Shown: in pieces, positions 22,601 through 35,100 of the stretch
Position numbering within the stretch: position 1 is the first letter of the stretch
Layout of the letters: each line of letters begins with the position of its first letter
Notes under the pieces: generated by a model
What the model was told of the DNA's origin: nothing
The model's input: the letters and a program-made list of their open reading frames with translations, nothing else
The model's database searches: none
Translations under genes and position numbers: made by a program
Origin: Drosophila pseudoobscura
Lineage: Eukaryota; Arthropoda; Insecta; Diptera; Drosophilidae
Length of the DNA stretch: 64,000 nt
Assembly (NCBI RefSeq): GCF_009870125.1
Contig: NC_046679.1
Location: 24,676,001 to 24,740,000 of the forward strand
Direction: 5' to 3'

Positions 22601-25600
22601 ATTGCGTGTTATTCGCGTTCTCCCGGGTCACAGTCAGATCGCGGGCCATGTCGGCATCGTCTAGAAGAGAGAGTACAGAGAGGAATTAGGGCTGAGAGGA
22701 GAGGCAATCGAACAGCGTGTCTTACCCTTCCTGTTGGTCAGCTTGTAAATGGGATTCATAGAACTGCAAATGGACTCCTTGTCGTTGGGACCCGCTTTCT
22801 CGCGACAGGCCACCACAAAGATCGTGTAGAGGGTGAAATGCCTCAGCCTCTTGAACGAAAAGGTAGTCGTGTTGGCCCACACCTGGGCGCCGAGTACCTC
22901 GTAATAGTCACCGCTGGCCGACATCCTCGTCTCGTTGACCCAGGCCTCGGGATCCACAATAGTCGGTGTGGATATGTTCAGGGGCTCGTCCTTGAGGGCA
23001 CGAACATGGCGCGACAGGAAGCTCCCGCCCAGCAAATCGAACGCAGACTCAAAGTCAATGTCCCGTCGCCGTCGGATGGCATTACCGGGACCACTTCCAT
23101 CGTCAATGCTGTTGCCGCCACCCAGAGCGGAGGGCAGCAAGCCCACGACTGCTCCTGCAGCTGCACCTGCTCCTGCACCTGCACCGACCTTTCCCTGGGC
23201 CTTCTTGGGCGATGGCACGTAGATAAAGTTCTGCAATGCGTTCTCAAACTCCATCTGTGCGTGTATCCTGCGATCGTCCTGGTCACGGTCGGTGGTCTTT
23301 CTGCTACCCTCCTCGCATTTGCAATCCCCCTCGCGTGTTAATGGGTCCGGCGGGGATTTCTCTGCCGGCGTTGGGGCCACAATCACCTCATTGTCAACGG
23401 CCTTGGCAATGGCTGTGAATGGAATGGAATGGGAAGTGGCTTAGAAAATACATATATATTTTTTGGCAATAAAATCTTCACTCACGATCCACGCAGTAGT
23501 TCCGTTGTGGGGTATCCTTGGCCGTCCGTATGGTGAGCTCTGCTTTCACAAAATAACGCGTTAGCTTGCTGTACGGATACCGTGGGGGATTCCAGTTGAC
23601 TTGCTGCAAGCGAATGGCACATGGAAAGGAGTTAGTGGAAGTAAGACCACATCCCCAGTCCGCCCCCCCCATCATACTCACAATTTCCGAACTGGAAACC
23701 GAGGTGGCCGTGATGGCCGGCACCATCGAAGGCTGGGCAGGCATTGTACGAAAATACATGACATCGCTCTGGCCGTTGGTCGACTCCGAGGAGATGGCCA
23801 TGGTTCGAACATAGAAAGCATACTGCGTGTAGGGTATCAGATCAGAGAAGATGTGGCCAAACACCTTGATGGGATCGCTGACGGTCCATCTGCACAAAAA
23901 GAGTCAAAGGAACGAGTCAAACAGGGAATCTCTCTGAAAGAAAATAAGTATCCGCACCTGTCATCGCATGGCTGGTAGCTGCTCTTTGTGGCATTGCCAT
24001 AGGGATCGATCATGTGATAGAACTGAAAGCCAATAAAGGCTCGCGGATCCTTGAAAAATATCGATGTGTTGCTTATCGTCTTGTTCGAGCCCACTGGATC
24101 GCCTAGGATTACGGATTTCGGATCGACCTTCACAAAGGCCGTTCGGGGCCGGGTGCCCTCTACCGTAACCAGTATCTTTGCGGTGCCACCTGTCAAAAGA
24201 GGGTAAATTTATGTTTTTGTTTTTGTCCACCCTCCAGCTCCATTCTCCACTCACATGATCCTCGATTGCCGTTCGAATCGGTGGCCACTTCGCTCTTGTT
24301 GAACGACTCCGGCTTGGAGGCCATCATGGGCCTCAGTTCGTTGATCGTCGACACGCACAGCTTTCGATTGAAGTGAAAGAACACCCCACCATTCCGTATA
24401 TACACCGTCTGATTGGGCGCCCAGATCTCCTCCAGATCGTTATTCTCCAGCACATACAGGGCGTACAAATTCTCCAGCATTGGGGCGCCGCGTATCTCCC
24501 GCAGGGCCTTGAAGAATCGCAATGAAGTGAGGCCATAGGTGAGATGCACCTTCAGATAGGTCTCTATCGTATGCACCGATGCCAGTCCAAACTCCAGAGC
24601 CTCCATAATGTGTGCTGTAAATGTACAAAATCGATCAATCAATCAGTAGCCGGGAGACACTCAGAGGCAGACTTAAACCAAAGACTATAGAATACCAAGA
24701 CAAGAACACCGGGGAATCACGAAAAACCCCACCATAGAAACGCTTTTTGGTGCTTCATGCAACATCTTGGTAACTGCAGATCTTTGCCTAAACTTACATC
24801 TTCCCTCCCGTTTGATGCTGATTGTGAGGCCGTTGTTGGGTCCGATTTTGGTGCAGCCATGAAAATCCCTCGCCCGCACCAGACTATCAATCAGCTCGCC
24901 CTCGCAGGTCTTCTCGCACTGGCCCTGACACTTGACGCAGGTGCTGTTCTCCATTTGATAGCCCTTGGGGCAACGTGTGGTGCACTGTCCATTGTAATGG
25001 GCCAAAGGCATCTCCTTGGTCTCGTACTTCGTGCCAATCTGTTCGCACATTTCGGCCGTGATGCAGCGTCTGTCGTACTGTCGAAAGATCGTTTCAATTA
25101 GGATCGGAAGCCCTTTCTGGAACACGAAAAACTTACCCGATAGAACCCCTCCGGACAGGTGTCCACACACGTGGTGTTGTGGATCGACAGATAGCGACAG
25201 CTGATGCAGTCATTGTGGCCATTGTTGTCCCTGATGCAGCCACCCAGACAGGCCTTGTTGCAGCAGGTGTGCTCGTCGATGCAGTTATTGCGGCACTCCT
25301 TGGGGCATACTGGAAGGGAATGAAATCTTCAGGGATTGCTCAAACCTCAAGGATTTGTTAGCCACTTACTCGTCTGGCAGGACTTGGTGTCCCAGCAGTA
25401 GCGCTTGTGATCCGGATACTCCTTGCAGCTGACGCTTGGTTCGCCGCCGTTGGCTCCATTCATCTCCTGGACGTCTCCGCCCTTGATCTCGCCCGGGCAC
25501 TTGGGGCAGGTGGCCTCATTGCGGTTGGTTTGCAGCACCACCTCCGACTTGGTGGCATTCTCGGCCATGATGTGCAGCCAATTGACAGTGTGCACAAAGC

Positions 25601-28039
25601 ACAGTGACGGATTCTTCTCGATCCGCACCCCCCCATTGGCGATGGCCCGCAGCTTGGACAGCCCCAGGTCCTGCAGATCACGATTTGAGTAGACCACCAG
25701 GGCGTACCCATCGAACAGTATGTTGCCGCGTATCACGCTCAGATTGGGGAACACCTTCGACAGCGACACCAGATTGTTCACCCGATACACGAGCACGTAT
25801 TCGGTGACCTCCGTCAGCTGCGGATACGACTCGTTCAGATGGTCGGCATCGTTGATCAGGGTGATCAGCAGGAAGCCCTCAATGATGGTGCAGTTCGAGA
25901 GCTGACTGAACTCCCTCGCGGTATTTCGTATGTCCATTGATTTGCAGGCTGAAGAAATGAGAAAAATACGCATTTAGAGGAGGTTTTTTCTAGTATTTAA
26001 TTCTCGGATTGATTGTGATTTGTTGTTGGAATGTTTCGACCGAAAAGTAAGTCTTTGGTGCGTGTCTTTTGCGCTGTTGTTGGATTCTGGGACCGACTCA
26101 TCTGCCCAAGACATTGACGAACAGACAAAGCCGAGTAGTCAACTCAATTCGAACGAAATATTATGCATGCTTCTTTTAAAATGTATTGTTTGAATTGATC
26201 GCCGCGAAAACCACTTTTATTTATGTCTCGTGCGACTGCCTTGGTTTTTGCAAACATCTCGGAAACGAATAGTTGGCCAAAATCGACCTTAGAGCCGATT
26301 GTAGGTCTAATCAAGAGCTACTTAATAATGGATTTTGAAAATCCGTCTTATTTTAACCTTTTTAACACTTGAAATGCTAACGATTGCCCTGTTGGCACAT
26401 CATGGAAGTGCCCATATTATTATTATCTTTTTTATTGATAATAAAGTTTTTTATTTTCTATTTTTTACTTTTATATGTTTGTATTAATTTATTTTTATTT
26501 TGTTTGTATGCCCAATACTCAAAAAGAGTGTGAAATTGGATGTGTGTAACATCCAGAAGGAAACGTTTCGGACGCTATAAAGTATATATATTCTTGATCA
26601 GCATCAATAGCCGAGTCGATAGAGCCATGTCTTTTCGTCTGTCCCTCCGTCCCGATTGTAGCCAGAAGGAACAAATTAATTTGCAGTGGCTATGCATCGT
26701 GCAGTGTGCGATCTCTGACCTCTGGTGGTATCGTTGTACCTTTAGGTGGAAATGATCATTTAAACTATAACTTACTTCTTTCGTTGTGTGACAATCGTAT
26801 TTGATCATTGGGCTTGCCACTGTTGCTGCCGCTGCCGCTGCTGCTGCCGATGCCGCTGCTGCTGCTGCTGCTCGCTCGACGTAATCGCAATTCAATTCTT
26901 TCGGATATATCGCTCTGTGGTTGCTGACGCTGCTGTTGCAAATGTTCTTGGGGTTGTTCCTGGTAGAGCTCATCTGGTTGCAGTTGCATGGCTGTGGTGG
27001 CATGCATGGCCAGCAGACCAGTGGCGAATATCCAGACCAGCCTTGGTCTCCAAAAATGATGATTATGACGACGATGATGATGATGTTGATGTTGGTGCTT
27101 GTGATGAAATCGTTGACGATGCTGTCGTTGAACTTGTGATGTGGCACGTTTACTCCCTAGTTGTTGTTGTTGTTGTTGTTGATTATGTATAGAATTATAT
27201 TTGTTGTATTTTTTACGGCTTAAACTCAGTCTTGTTGTGGTTGCTGCTGATATTGTCTCTAACAGCAATAGGAATTTTGTATAATTTACAAATTTTTGTT
27301 TTAGTTGGTTTTGTGGCTCCTGCTCCCGCTGCTGCTGCTGCTGCCTTCGACGTCGCTTTGTGAATATGGCACTATTCTGCATGAGCAGCAGCAACGATTG
27401 CAGCGTTCTCAGTATATTGTGGCAATTGCTATAAATATTAAAGTGTTCCTGCAGTAGCCGTCGATTGTTCTTTGTGTTGTTTCTATAATCATCATCATAT
27501 TCATCATCATCATCGTCATTATTTCGGATGCATTCAAGTTTACGTTTATGCTCGAAATACGTTCTGCAACCACAGGCGCAGGAATATATTGGATCTTCGC
27601 ACCAAAACCTTAGTTTTACTAATTTAAATTCAAATTCACTGCTTGCAGGGGAACTGCTTGATTCCTCGGATGACTCCGCTGCCGCTTTTGACAATGTCGC
27701 AGACTCTGATGCTGCTTCTCCTGCAGTCGTCAAGCAGCAGCCACACGTCTCCTCAGTCATTTGTTGCCGACACAAGACACAAATTTTGTGGGGCGGCGAT
27801 AATGTTAATGTGGTTGCTGTTGCTGCTCCGATGTTTTCTGTTGTTGTTGTTGTTGTTGTTTTTGTTGTTGCTGTTTTAGCTAATACCTCATTTGTTGTCG
27901 TTATTGCATAATTATTGCATAATGCATTATTTTCCAAACAATTTTTCTTCATTCTTTCCCTTTTCATCGTCCAATTTTCCTCCCTACCAGACACTGACGT
28001 CAGCGTCGCTGCTGACGTCTCCTCTTGGATATTTAACAT
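19635..28039 (-). CDS. InR: Insulin-like receptor, receptor tyrosine kinase
   Basis: Eleven coding exons on the minus strand: 28039-26776, 25948-25370, 25309-25137, 25077-24798, 24614-24255, 24189-23958, 23889-23682, 23603-23486, 23412-22726, 22660-22353 and 22298-19635. All joins have GT-AG borders and keep frame, giving 2290 residues. The start is the first ATG after an in-frame stop. Domains in order: a long N-terminal extension with hydrophobic segment 334-350; L1 from about 422 (CKSMDIRN); Cys-rich region; L2; fibronectin III domains; RRRR cleavage site near 1184; transmembrane helix about 1412-1431; juxtamembrane NPFY 1450-1453. The kinase has GQGSFG (1477), Lys1503, HRD (1615), DFG (1635) and the activation loop YETDYY (1643-1648). 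The fly-specific C-terminal tail carries NPNYRQL, NPNYEMM, NPNYVLM and NPSYAFM, which combine NPXY with mostly YXXM PI3K-docking motifs. The receptor binds insulin-like peptides at the plasma membrane and drives Chico/PI3K/Akt growth signalling. Confidence 0.98.
25949..26775 (-). other. InR: InR intron between the N-terminal exon and the L1 exon
   Basis: The largest intron of the coding part (827 bases), phase 1, donor GTAAGT at 26775 and acceptor TTCTTCAG ending at 25949. It contains a DINE-like fragment near its 5' end and otherwise AT-rich DNA. Confidence 0.9.
26509..26715 (+). mobile_element. DINE-like fragment inside an InR intron
   Basis: Shows CCCAATACTCAAAAAGAGTG, TGTGTAACATCCAGAAGGAA, ATAAAGTATATATATTCTTG, ATCAGCATCAATAGCCGAG and GGAACAAATTAATTTGCAG in the same order as the element at 4663. 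The middle and right end are missing. It starts about 60 bases inside the intron from the donor and runs antisense to InR. Confidence 0.8.
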
Positions 28040-28344
28040 CTTTCGTTGCTGTTGTTGTTGCTGTTGTTGTTTCTGCTGTTTTTGTTATTGTTGCGCTGAA
28101 GTATTCTTTTTAATTCCCTTAGCAATATGTTTGTTTGGGTCTCCCGGCCCCGTTAGGTAATCATTGTGTCCCGCTCTCGCACTCTGCAGGCCCACTGCTT
28201 GCCCTATGGTTGGACCGTAATTAGACTCTGGTCTCCTACTTCTTTTATGCGTGTATGACGTCTTAAATGGCGCTACGGTCTACCAGTACGTTCTGGAATG
28301 GTATCTGCTGTTGTTGGAGAGTCGCTGACGCGCGACTGCTGTAA
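28040..28344 (-). other. InR: InR 5' UTR part of the first coding exon
   Basis: A CAG/CAA-rich leader precedes the ATG and includes an in-frame TAA about 45 bases upstream of it. The exon start is set by a strong acceptor, TTTTCTCATTACAG, ending at 28345 on the minus strand (a tandem CAG follows 6 bases later). Confidence 0.55.
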
Positions 28345-28415
28345 CTGTAATGAGAAAACAGAGTGTGGAAATTTTGTTGTTAATTCTTTTTGCTTTGCTT
28401 TTTAGAGAAACTTAC
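28345..28415 (-). other. InR: Candidate 71-base intron in the InR 5' UTR
   Basis: On the minus strand, CTATTT is followed by GTAAGTTTCTC and 71 bases later by the pyrimidine-rich TTTTCTCATTACAG. Length, donor and acceptor are typical of a short Drosophila intron. This is predicted, not observed. Confidence 0.5.
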
Positions 28416-28656
28416 AAATAGAGAAACAATGGCAATAATTTTATGCGAAAAAGGGCGCCAAGTGCTCGACACACGTGTCGCTATCGGCGTCAATGGATCG
28501 GAGGGGGGTAAGGTGCGGTAATGGGGATCATGACGGCCCGGCCGGCTGTCGCACGAACCTACTGTGAAAGTTTGTGTGTGTGTGAGTGAGCGAGCGAATG
28601 TGTTCCGAGAGTTCGTCGCGTCGAATGCAGTCGCTACATCTTAAGCGTGTATGACA

Positions 28657-28663
28657 TTTTATA
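28657..28663 (-). promoter_or_regulatory. InR: Candidate TATA box for a proximal InR promoter
   Basis: TATAAAA on the minus strand lies about 620 bases upstream of the InR ATG. An initiator-like GCATTCG is at 28623-28629 and a GC-richer leader extends to the candidate donor at 28415. A leader beginning here would be about 210 bases before the short intron. InR is known to use several promoters over a long distance, so this would be one of them at most. Confidence 0.3.
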
Positions 28664-28804
28664 AATGCACGACTCACTTCTTAAAATTCAAGTTATCAGC
28701 TTTGATCAGTTTTGCTTTTCTTTAAATTAATTTTATACCATGTTTTTCCTAATAAGTGTGATCTCCCTTTAGCTTTCATTTAGCAAGTGTCATGCAGGAT
28801 TACC

Positions 28805-28812
28805 TTGTTTAC
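28805..28812 (+). promoter_or_regulatory. FOXO recognition octamer
   Basis: An exact TTGTTTAC, the consensus of insulin-regulated FOXO factors, sits about 145 bases upstream of the candidate TATA at 28657-28663. FOXO is known to activate InR transcription when insulin signalling is low, so the site fits a feedback loop. Confidence 0.45.
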
Positions 28813-28829
28813 GACATAGTTTATCCAGA

Positions 28830-31000
28830 ATTGGCCCAAAAGTATGCAATGGAAGCAAATCTAGGGAATCGCGAAATCGATTTGATGGTTCTTTTGTATT
28901 CACATGATTCCAGATGAAAAGTTTTCATTCTTTTTGCCAAGAAATTAAATTTTAATAAAACAACAACAAAAAGTGAAGAGGCACATTCGATCAGCTGAGA
29001 GCATTCGATACTCTGGCCTTCAAATAAGTTTATGCGGAGAACAAAAAAATAAGAATAAATAAAAACGGCAAGCATATTGTAGCTTTCGATCGCGGTCTCT
29101 CTATCTCTCTTCCTCCCGGAGCCGCTATTGCTGGCATTGACGTTTGTTTGCGTGACGCGTGTGTCGGCAAAGCAGAGTGAAAAAGCCGGCAAGGAGCAGC
29201 GCAGCGCAGTCGAGTTGTAAAAACGTAGTAAAGAGAGTCCCCTGCAAGAGTGTGTGGCTGTGTGCGCTTACTACGTTGTAATTCATCAACGTCTGTTACT
29301 ACTGCCATACATTTTACAGGGTGCCCTCAGCTTTTGTTTCGGGGCGTATCAGCCCCAAACAGAATGCGACTGCGTGCAAAATGGGGCTGGCAGGAGAAGG
29401 AAAAGTAGAAGATGGCATGAGCCACTACCACTACCACCACCACCACCCAATATTGGGTGTAGTTGGTTCTGCTTTTGTTGCTATTGTGCCGTTGCAGTAG
29501 TACAAATTCTGCTGCGTAGTTGAAAACATAGTAGATGTACATATGTATGTACATACATACGCACACTCCCTCTCTCATTTATACAACTTTGTTCTTGTTT
29601 TTTTGCACACATTTTTCTAGCTTGCCGCCCAAAAAGAACGCACACACACACATACATGTACGAGCATACAAAGCTCTCTCTCTCTCTTTCGCTGCATGAG
29701 AACTGCTCTCTCTATCCACGTTGGACTTGCTCTCTTACGCACACGCTCTCAGCTAATGCTGCTTGTTTATTATGCTTTATTTGTTGTTCTTGTTGTTGTT
29801 GCTTTTATTGCGCAGTAAAAAATAATACACTGAACAAATGACAGACCAAAAGCAAATGTCGCGCTATAAATACATAAGAAAAAACTCAACTAAAATAATT
29901 AAATGCTTATAACACACAAAACTAAAAGCCCTCACAGTAAAAAAATAAAATAAATATAAAAATAAAGTTTAAACTGAGCAAAGAGCCAGGCCGAAAGAGA
30001 GGACTGGCTGCTGGAGTCAAAGCAGATTAGAGAGAGTATGTACACATATTATCACAGAAATCCTAAGTTAATTGCAATTTCCAAAGTTTCCGAAGTCATC
30101 GTACCCTCTGCCAGTGCATGGAAATAAACTAAAGCAGACCGCCATGACACCTGCCCTCCGCTCGCGAAAACTGCAAGCAGTGCGGATGGGTGGCCGGGCT
30201 CTCAAACATTGTGACCCAGATTTCTTGAAAGTTTTATCTCATTAGGGAAATGCTGTCTGAAGACAACAACTTAATAGAGAGACGACACATGCAAACACTT
30301 CCGGACAACATACACAACAAACATTATCGAGATCCGAGCTAACGATGAAGAGCTGTACCAGCAAAGGCGTCCACCATCCGCTGTACTGTCCTCGCTCCTC
30401 ATAGACATCAAAATATAACAAGTGCTCGACGTCCAAGCAGATCGTTTTATTGTTTAATTTCGTTTAACGCGGCCTCAGGCGCCACCGTGCACGCGCCTCG
30501 TTAAAAGTGTAAAGGTGCATTTGGCACGCTTAAATGCCATTTGTGCTTGTTTTCTTTTTTTTAATATTATTTTTCGTAGTTTTGTTTTGTTTGTTGTTTC
30601 TTTCGTTTTCAAAGTGCAAAACGAAAAATGGCAAAACATGGATGGATTTAGATGAAAGCGGCCTTTACCTCTGAATTACACTGCTTGCTTACACTCTCCT
30701 GCGCTGTGCTATAATTTCCATGGAACTGCTTGAGACCATATCGAGAGTTCTGTGAGAGTAGGCATTTTAAGATTCCTTTTTTCTTTCGCCCAGAATCAAA
30801 CTATTGAGCAAACTACTAGGAAGTCTTGGCAACATTTTACTCTTCAAACTGTACAACAAATATTGTAGATATGATCAATGAAACTGCTTATGATGAACTG
30901 CTTGTGCTCCCACACTCATTGAACTGCTTATCAGAATGATATCGCTCCGTTCACTGCTTGCCAAGCAGCACTTGCTTGCAAATGTTGGTTAAAAAACGAA
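28830..31000. other. InR upstream DNA, segment 1
   Basis: No supported gene. The GC-rich 29.1-29.45 kb part holds GCGCAGCGCAGTCGAG words and a CCACCA tract. A CT/CA-rich stretch lies at 29560-29750. The open frames are low complexity. It could contain a non-coding first exon of InR but I cannot place one. Confidence 0.4.
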
Positions 31001-31451
31001 AACACTCAAAATGCAAATACAAATAATTCCAAGAAATTTACAAAATAAAATCGATTGTTACGCACGCGCTGTACTTTTACATTGCCCTGAGTCATGGGCA
31101 ACAACCACAGCCCCAGCAGCAGCAGCCAAGTCAGACGGCAGAAATAATAAAAAATGGCACCAATATTAATTATAATAATTATAACAATAATAATAACAAC
31201 ATTAGCGACAACAGCAGCGCAGCGGCAGGGGCAGCGGCTGCGGCCACAGAATGCCAGAGGAGAGACCCGGAGACCAAAAGATCCGATCCGACCAACCTCT
31301 CCGACCAAAAGCCAACAACATTCCAATCCGACACAAAGTTGCCAGACCAGTTAAGAAGCAAGAATGACAAACAACACAACAGAAAAACAAAAACAAAAAA
31401 AAATACAGAAACAGAAACAACAGTAACAGAGCCAGCGACAGAGACAGAGAC

Positions 31452-31453
31452 AG

Positions 31454-31488
<35 letters not shown>

Positions 31489-31489
31489 A
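31452..31489. repeat. (CAGG)n microsatellite
   Basis: Nine or so uninterrupted GCAG/CAGG units flanked by a (GACAGA)-like tract. Confidence 0.95.
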
Positions 31490-32123
31490 AAAATGAAGAA
31501 GTGGAAGAGACAGAAAGAAACCCCCAGAGCCTCGAATGCATGAAATATTTCTTATGCTCCAAATCCGACGCCAATCACTGTTCAAGTTTCTTTTATTTTC
31601 CAGATATTGTCGGTCTTTTCTACTGATATCTCAAAAACAATCAAATTATCGGATTATGATAAGCAAAAGATCGTGGCAGACTTTATGGGAGGAAGATGTG
31701 GCGTGGCGGATGATATGTATCTACGCCCAGGGCGAAACCTGATTTCCAAACACCCAAATCAACTCAATCGCGAGCTCTTCTGATTATATATGCATCTATA
31801 TAAATTAAACATTTTTGTCCCCTAGTGGGGTGATCGCCGAGACTCAAAGTCGTTTTGGCTTCGAACTTCCCATTCATAATATCTCAATTCTACTGATTTG
31901 TCACATCATCTTCATCATGATGATTATGAGACGCTTACCACACATTTTTTAGCCTTTTACTATCGAATAATATTTAGTAATATTTTAAAGCTTTTATTGT
32001 TAAGTAAATATTCAAGAGATACTTGGAGAGCACTACTGGGGGGGAAGCACTACAGACAGATTTCACCATACTCGTACTCGTTTTCGTATTTTCGTATTGC
32101 AGCACCTGACGTGGACGTGGACC

Positions 32124-32165
32124 TCTGTATCTATGTATATCTGTATCTGTATCTGTATCTGTATA
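32124..32165. repeat. (CTGTAT)n microsatellite
   Basis: Five CTGTAT units, the first separated by TATGTATAT. Confidence 0.9.
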
Positions 32166-35100
32166 GATCGGACCGACCGACCCATCATCATGACGTTCTC
32201 TGGTCACATGTGGCGCCTGTGTACTCGTATCTACAGCTGGCATACAGAATCTGTCCAGTCATTTCCAGAACTTAGATCTGCCAATTTGATTTCCGTTCCA
32301 GCCAACTAAAAAAAGTGTACTAGTCACTTAAATAGTTCCATTTTTTAGTTGGTGACTTCTATTTTGTGTCAGTGTGTGTGTGATTCTCTATTGTTTTGCT
32401 TGATATGGTCTGCGGTTTAGGGAGAGGACGGGAATGGCAGCAGGTATGGCCAGGGCAGGGCAGGCCCAAACGTATCGCGAGGTGCGAGTTCCAGATAACC
32501 AACGTGACGCCGCCTCACGCGAGATAAATAACTTGGCTCCAGAGAGAAAGAGAGAGAGAGAGAGCGAAGGAGGTGACAGAAAGAGAGAGAACGAGGAGAG
32601 AAACTTTTGCTAATAACAAATATTAAATGCTACTAAAAGGGGGCCAAAATATATATCGTACAAAGATATTTGCCAATGTATTGTATATGCAACTGATAAT
32701 ATTAGACCCCCCAAATTAGTTGGGGATGCTAGAATTATGATGAATGATTTCCTCATTGAATCTAGGCGATTAAGGATAGCAAAGATAGTCGTAGCTGTTA
32801 ATTCCGAAAAGGATTTAATTTAATAATTATACGACGCTCTTAGAGCTCGAGATTCCTGCAATTCCTGCAGAAGATAATGACCAAAACAGCATACATTGCG
32901 TGTACATGAATTGACACATTGATAGTCCAAAGCGTGATTATTACTATTATTAGTGGACCGCCCACTGCAGATCCAATGGATAAAGAAAGCGAACTAATGA
33001 AGTGTTTACGAAGGATAGTCATAGCTGATTGCTATGCTATAGCTTAAAAGCAGGATCAAGACAGACGACCCTTGACTTTGATGTGAAAATAGAATGAAAA
33101 TAAAATGGATGAAGGCTATTCTGTTCTAGACTTTTTCCAACAACTTTTTAGTCTGTTTGAGTTCCCAAACAAGTTGTAATTTTTTCCCTCCAAAAAACTC
33201 CATTCCGTGAGGGGGTTCTTTCTTACTTTTCTGTCGCTTGGCTCCACTTTCAGTAATCTCTTTAAATAGGCTGCCAACCAGAACAAGCGCACATTTCCTC
33301 GACTCCCGGGGCTGGCTTGGCTATGCATTTGCCCAATCTAGTCAACGTTCTTTTTTTTCCTCTTTTACGACAAACAATTGCCCTGAAATAATGGCCGTTA
33401 ATTTCAAATGAATTCATGCCATAAAAATGAGTAAAAAGTGCCCTGTGGGTGGGTGGGGACTCTTCGCGCCGTGCCAGGCGCTGTTCCCGATTCGAAGTGG
33501 TTTTATAGGAGCTGCGGTAGCGCGGCATTACTTGAAAGAAGTCGTTAAATAAATGGTGGGGGTTCATTGTACGATTTCAGGGGAAACAATCCTCAAGTTT
33601 GTTGGAAAGAGAACGCTGAGGGAAGGATAATCATGAGGGAAATTTATTTATAAAAATTACTAAATTTTTAATAATCTTTGGGAGGAGTTATTGAAAAATT
33701 TATAAGCTGCAGAGATTTATGCTGCGGCGACCGGCGCCAGAACAGTCGTCCTGCACGCCGTTTGTGGAGGCCAAGGCTCTGGACCGAGAATGCAAAAACA
33801 AAATACTCGCAAAATGTGCCTGAGAGCTGCTCGACTCGAGTCTACATTTTAAGAACTTTTTGTTGATGTGCCCAATGCAAAAGACAATAACCCCATAATT
33901 ACCCATCGACCATCCAAGTGTAGGACAGTGTTTTTTTTTTTATAATTTATGAATTGACTTGCTTGGCTAGTCACCGATTGATTTCTTTTTATATTTCTCT
34001 TTTTTTAAGAGTGAATTTCTCATTTAGTGAATGCCGTTGCTGCTGCTCGTTGATTGGACGCATTTCAATGGCACTCCACGACTCTACTCGGACTCGACTC
34101 TGCCTCGTGGTTTGTTTGTTTGCACGTTCATTCATAAACTCGTAAAAAATGAATCGAAAACAAACAAAACCGCATACAACAAAAATTCCAATAAAATTTT
34201 CATTAACACACAGAAAAAAAGAGGAAAAAAAAAACCGAAATTCCACGAAATAGAAAACCCAACGAAAATGGGGAGATCCGTTTCGAAAAAAACGAACATA
34301 AAACGTAACCAAGCATACCCAAAACATAGCAAACCGCCGTCGTTGTAGGCCTAGCCCAAAAAACCCGTCGAACCCCCCAAACCATTCCACACCGCTCCCC
34401 ATTCGGATCGAATCCAAAGAGTCCAACCATTACAAGAGACACCTGCGAAAACGCAGAAATAATAATGAAATGCCAGTGCGCTCTACAAGAAATTAACTCC
34501 GATACGTGAGCATACAAAGTAAACGGCTTTTTCGGGGCATTCCACATTCCACATTCCACACGCACACACAAAAACACGCAGCGCAGCACGCAGCAGAGAA
34601 ACGACGAAAGCGGGCTGGAAATTCCAAGATCATGACGTATGTGTGTGTGTATTGTACGCAGAATGTCATGTCGTGTCATGGATGCCAGGCGATGATTTTA
34701 CATTCTACATTCGACATACAATCTAGGTATGGGACGATGGACTGCATAGAGATGAGAGAGACTGGAGATTGGAGATGGGCACGGCCTTAGAGCCATTTGG
34801 GCTCCACCTTTCTTTGAATTCTTAACTCTACAATTCCTTTGAGAGCTCCAACCTTTGCACATCTCCAACACATACGTCGAACAATCGGTAAGCGTGTCAC
34901 CAATAAACACACTCCACCGATAACAAGCATAGAGAGCCATCATCATATCGGAAATCTATTAAGTTATGGCGAAGAAAACAACTGATTAAATATACAAAAT
35001 ACCGATGTCTGTGCGTGAGCCAAGTCACTGACGCGCCCGGCTGTCGGGCGTGAGCGATAGGCGGCCAATTGGAGATGTCATGCGATAACGATAGCAGCCA

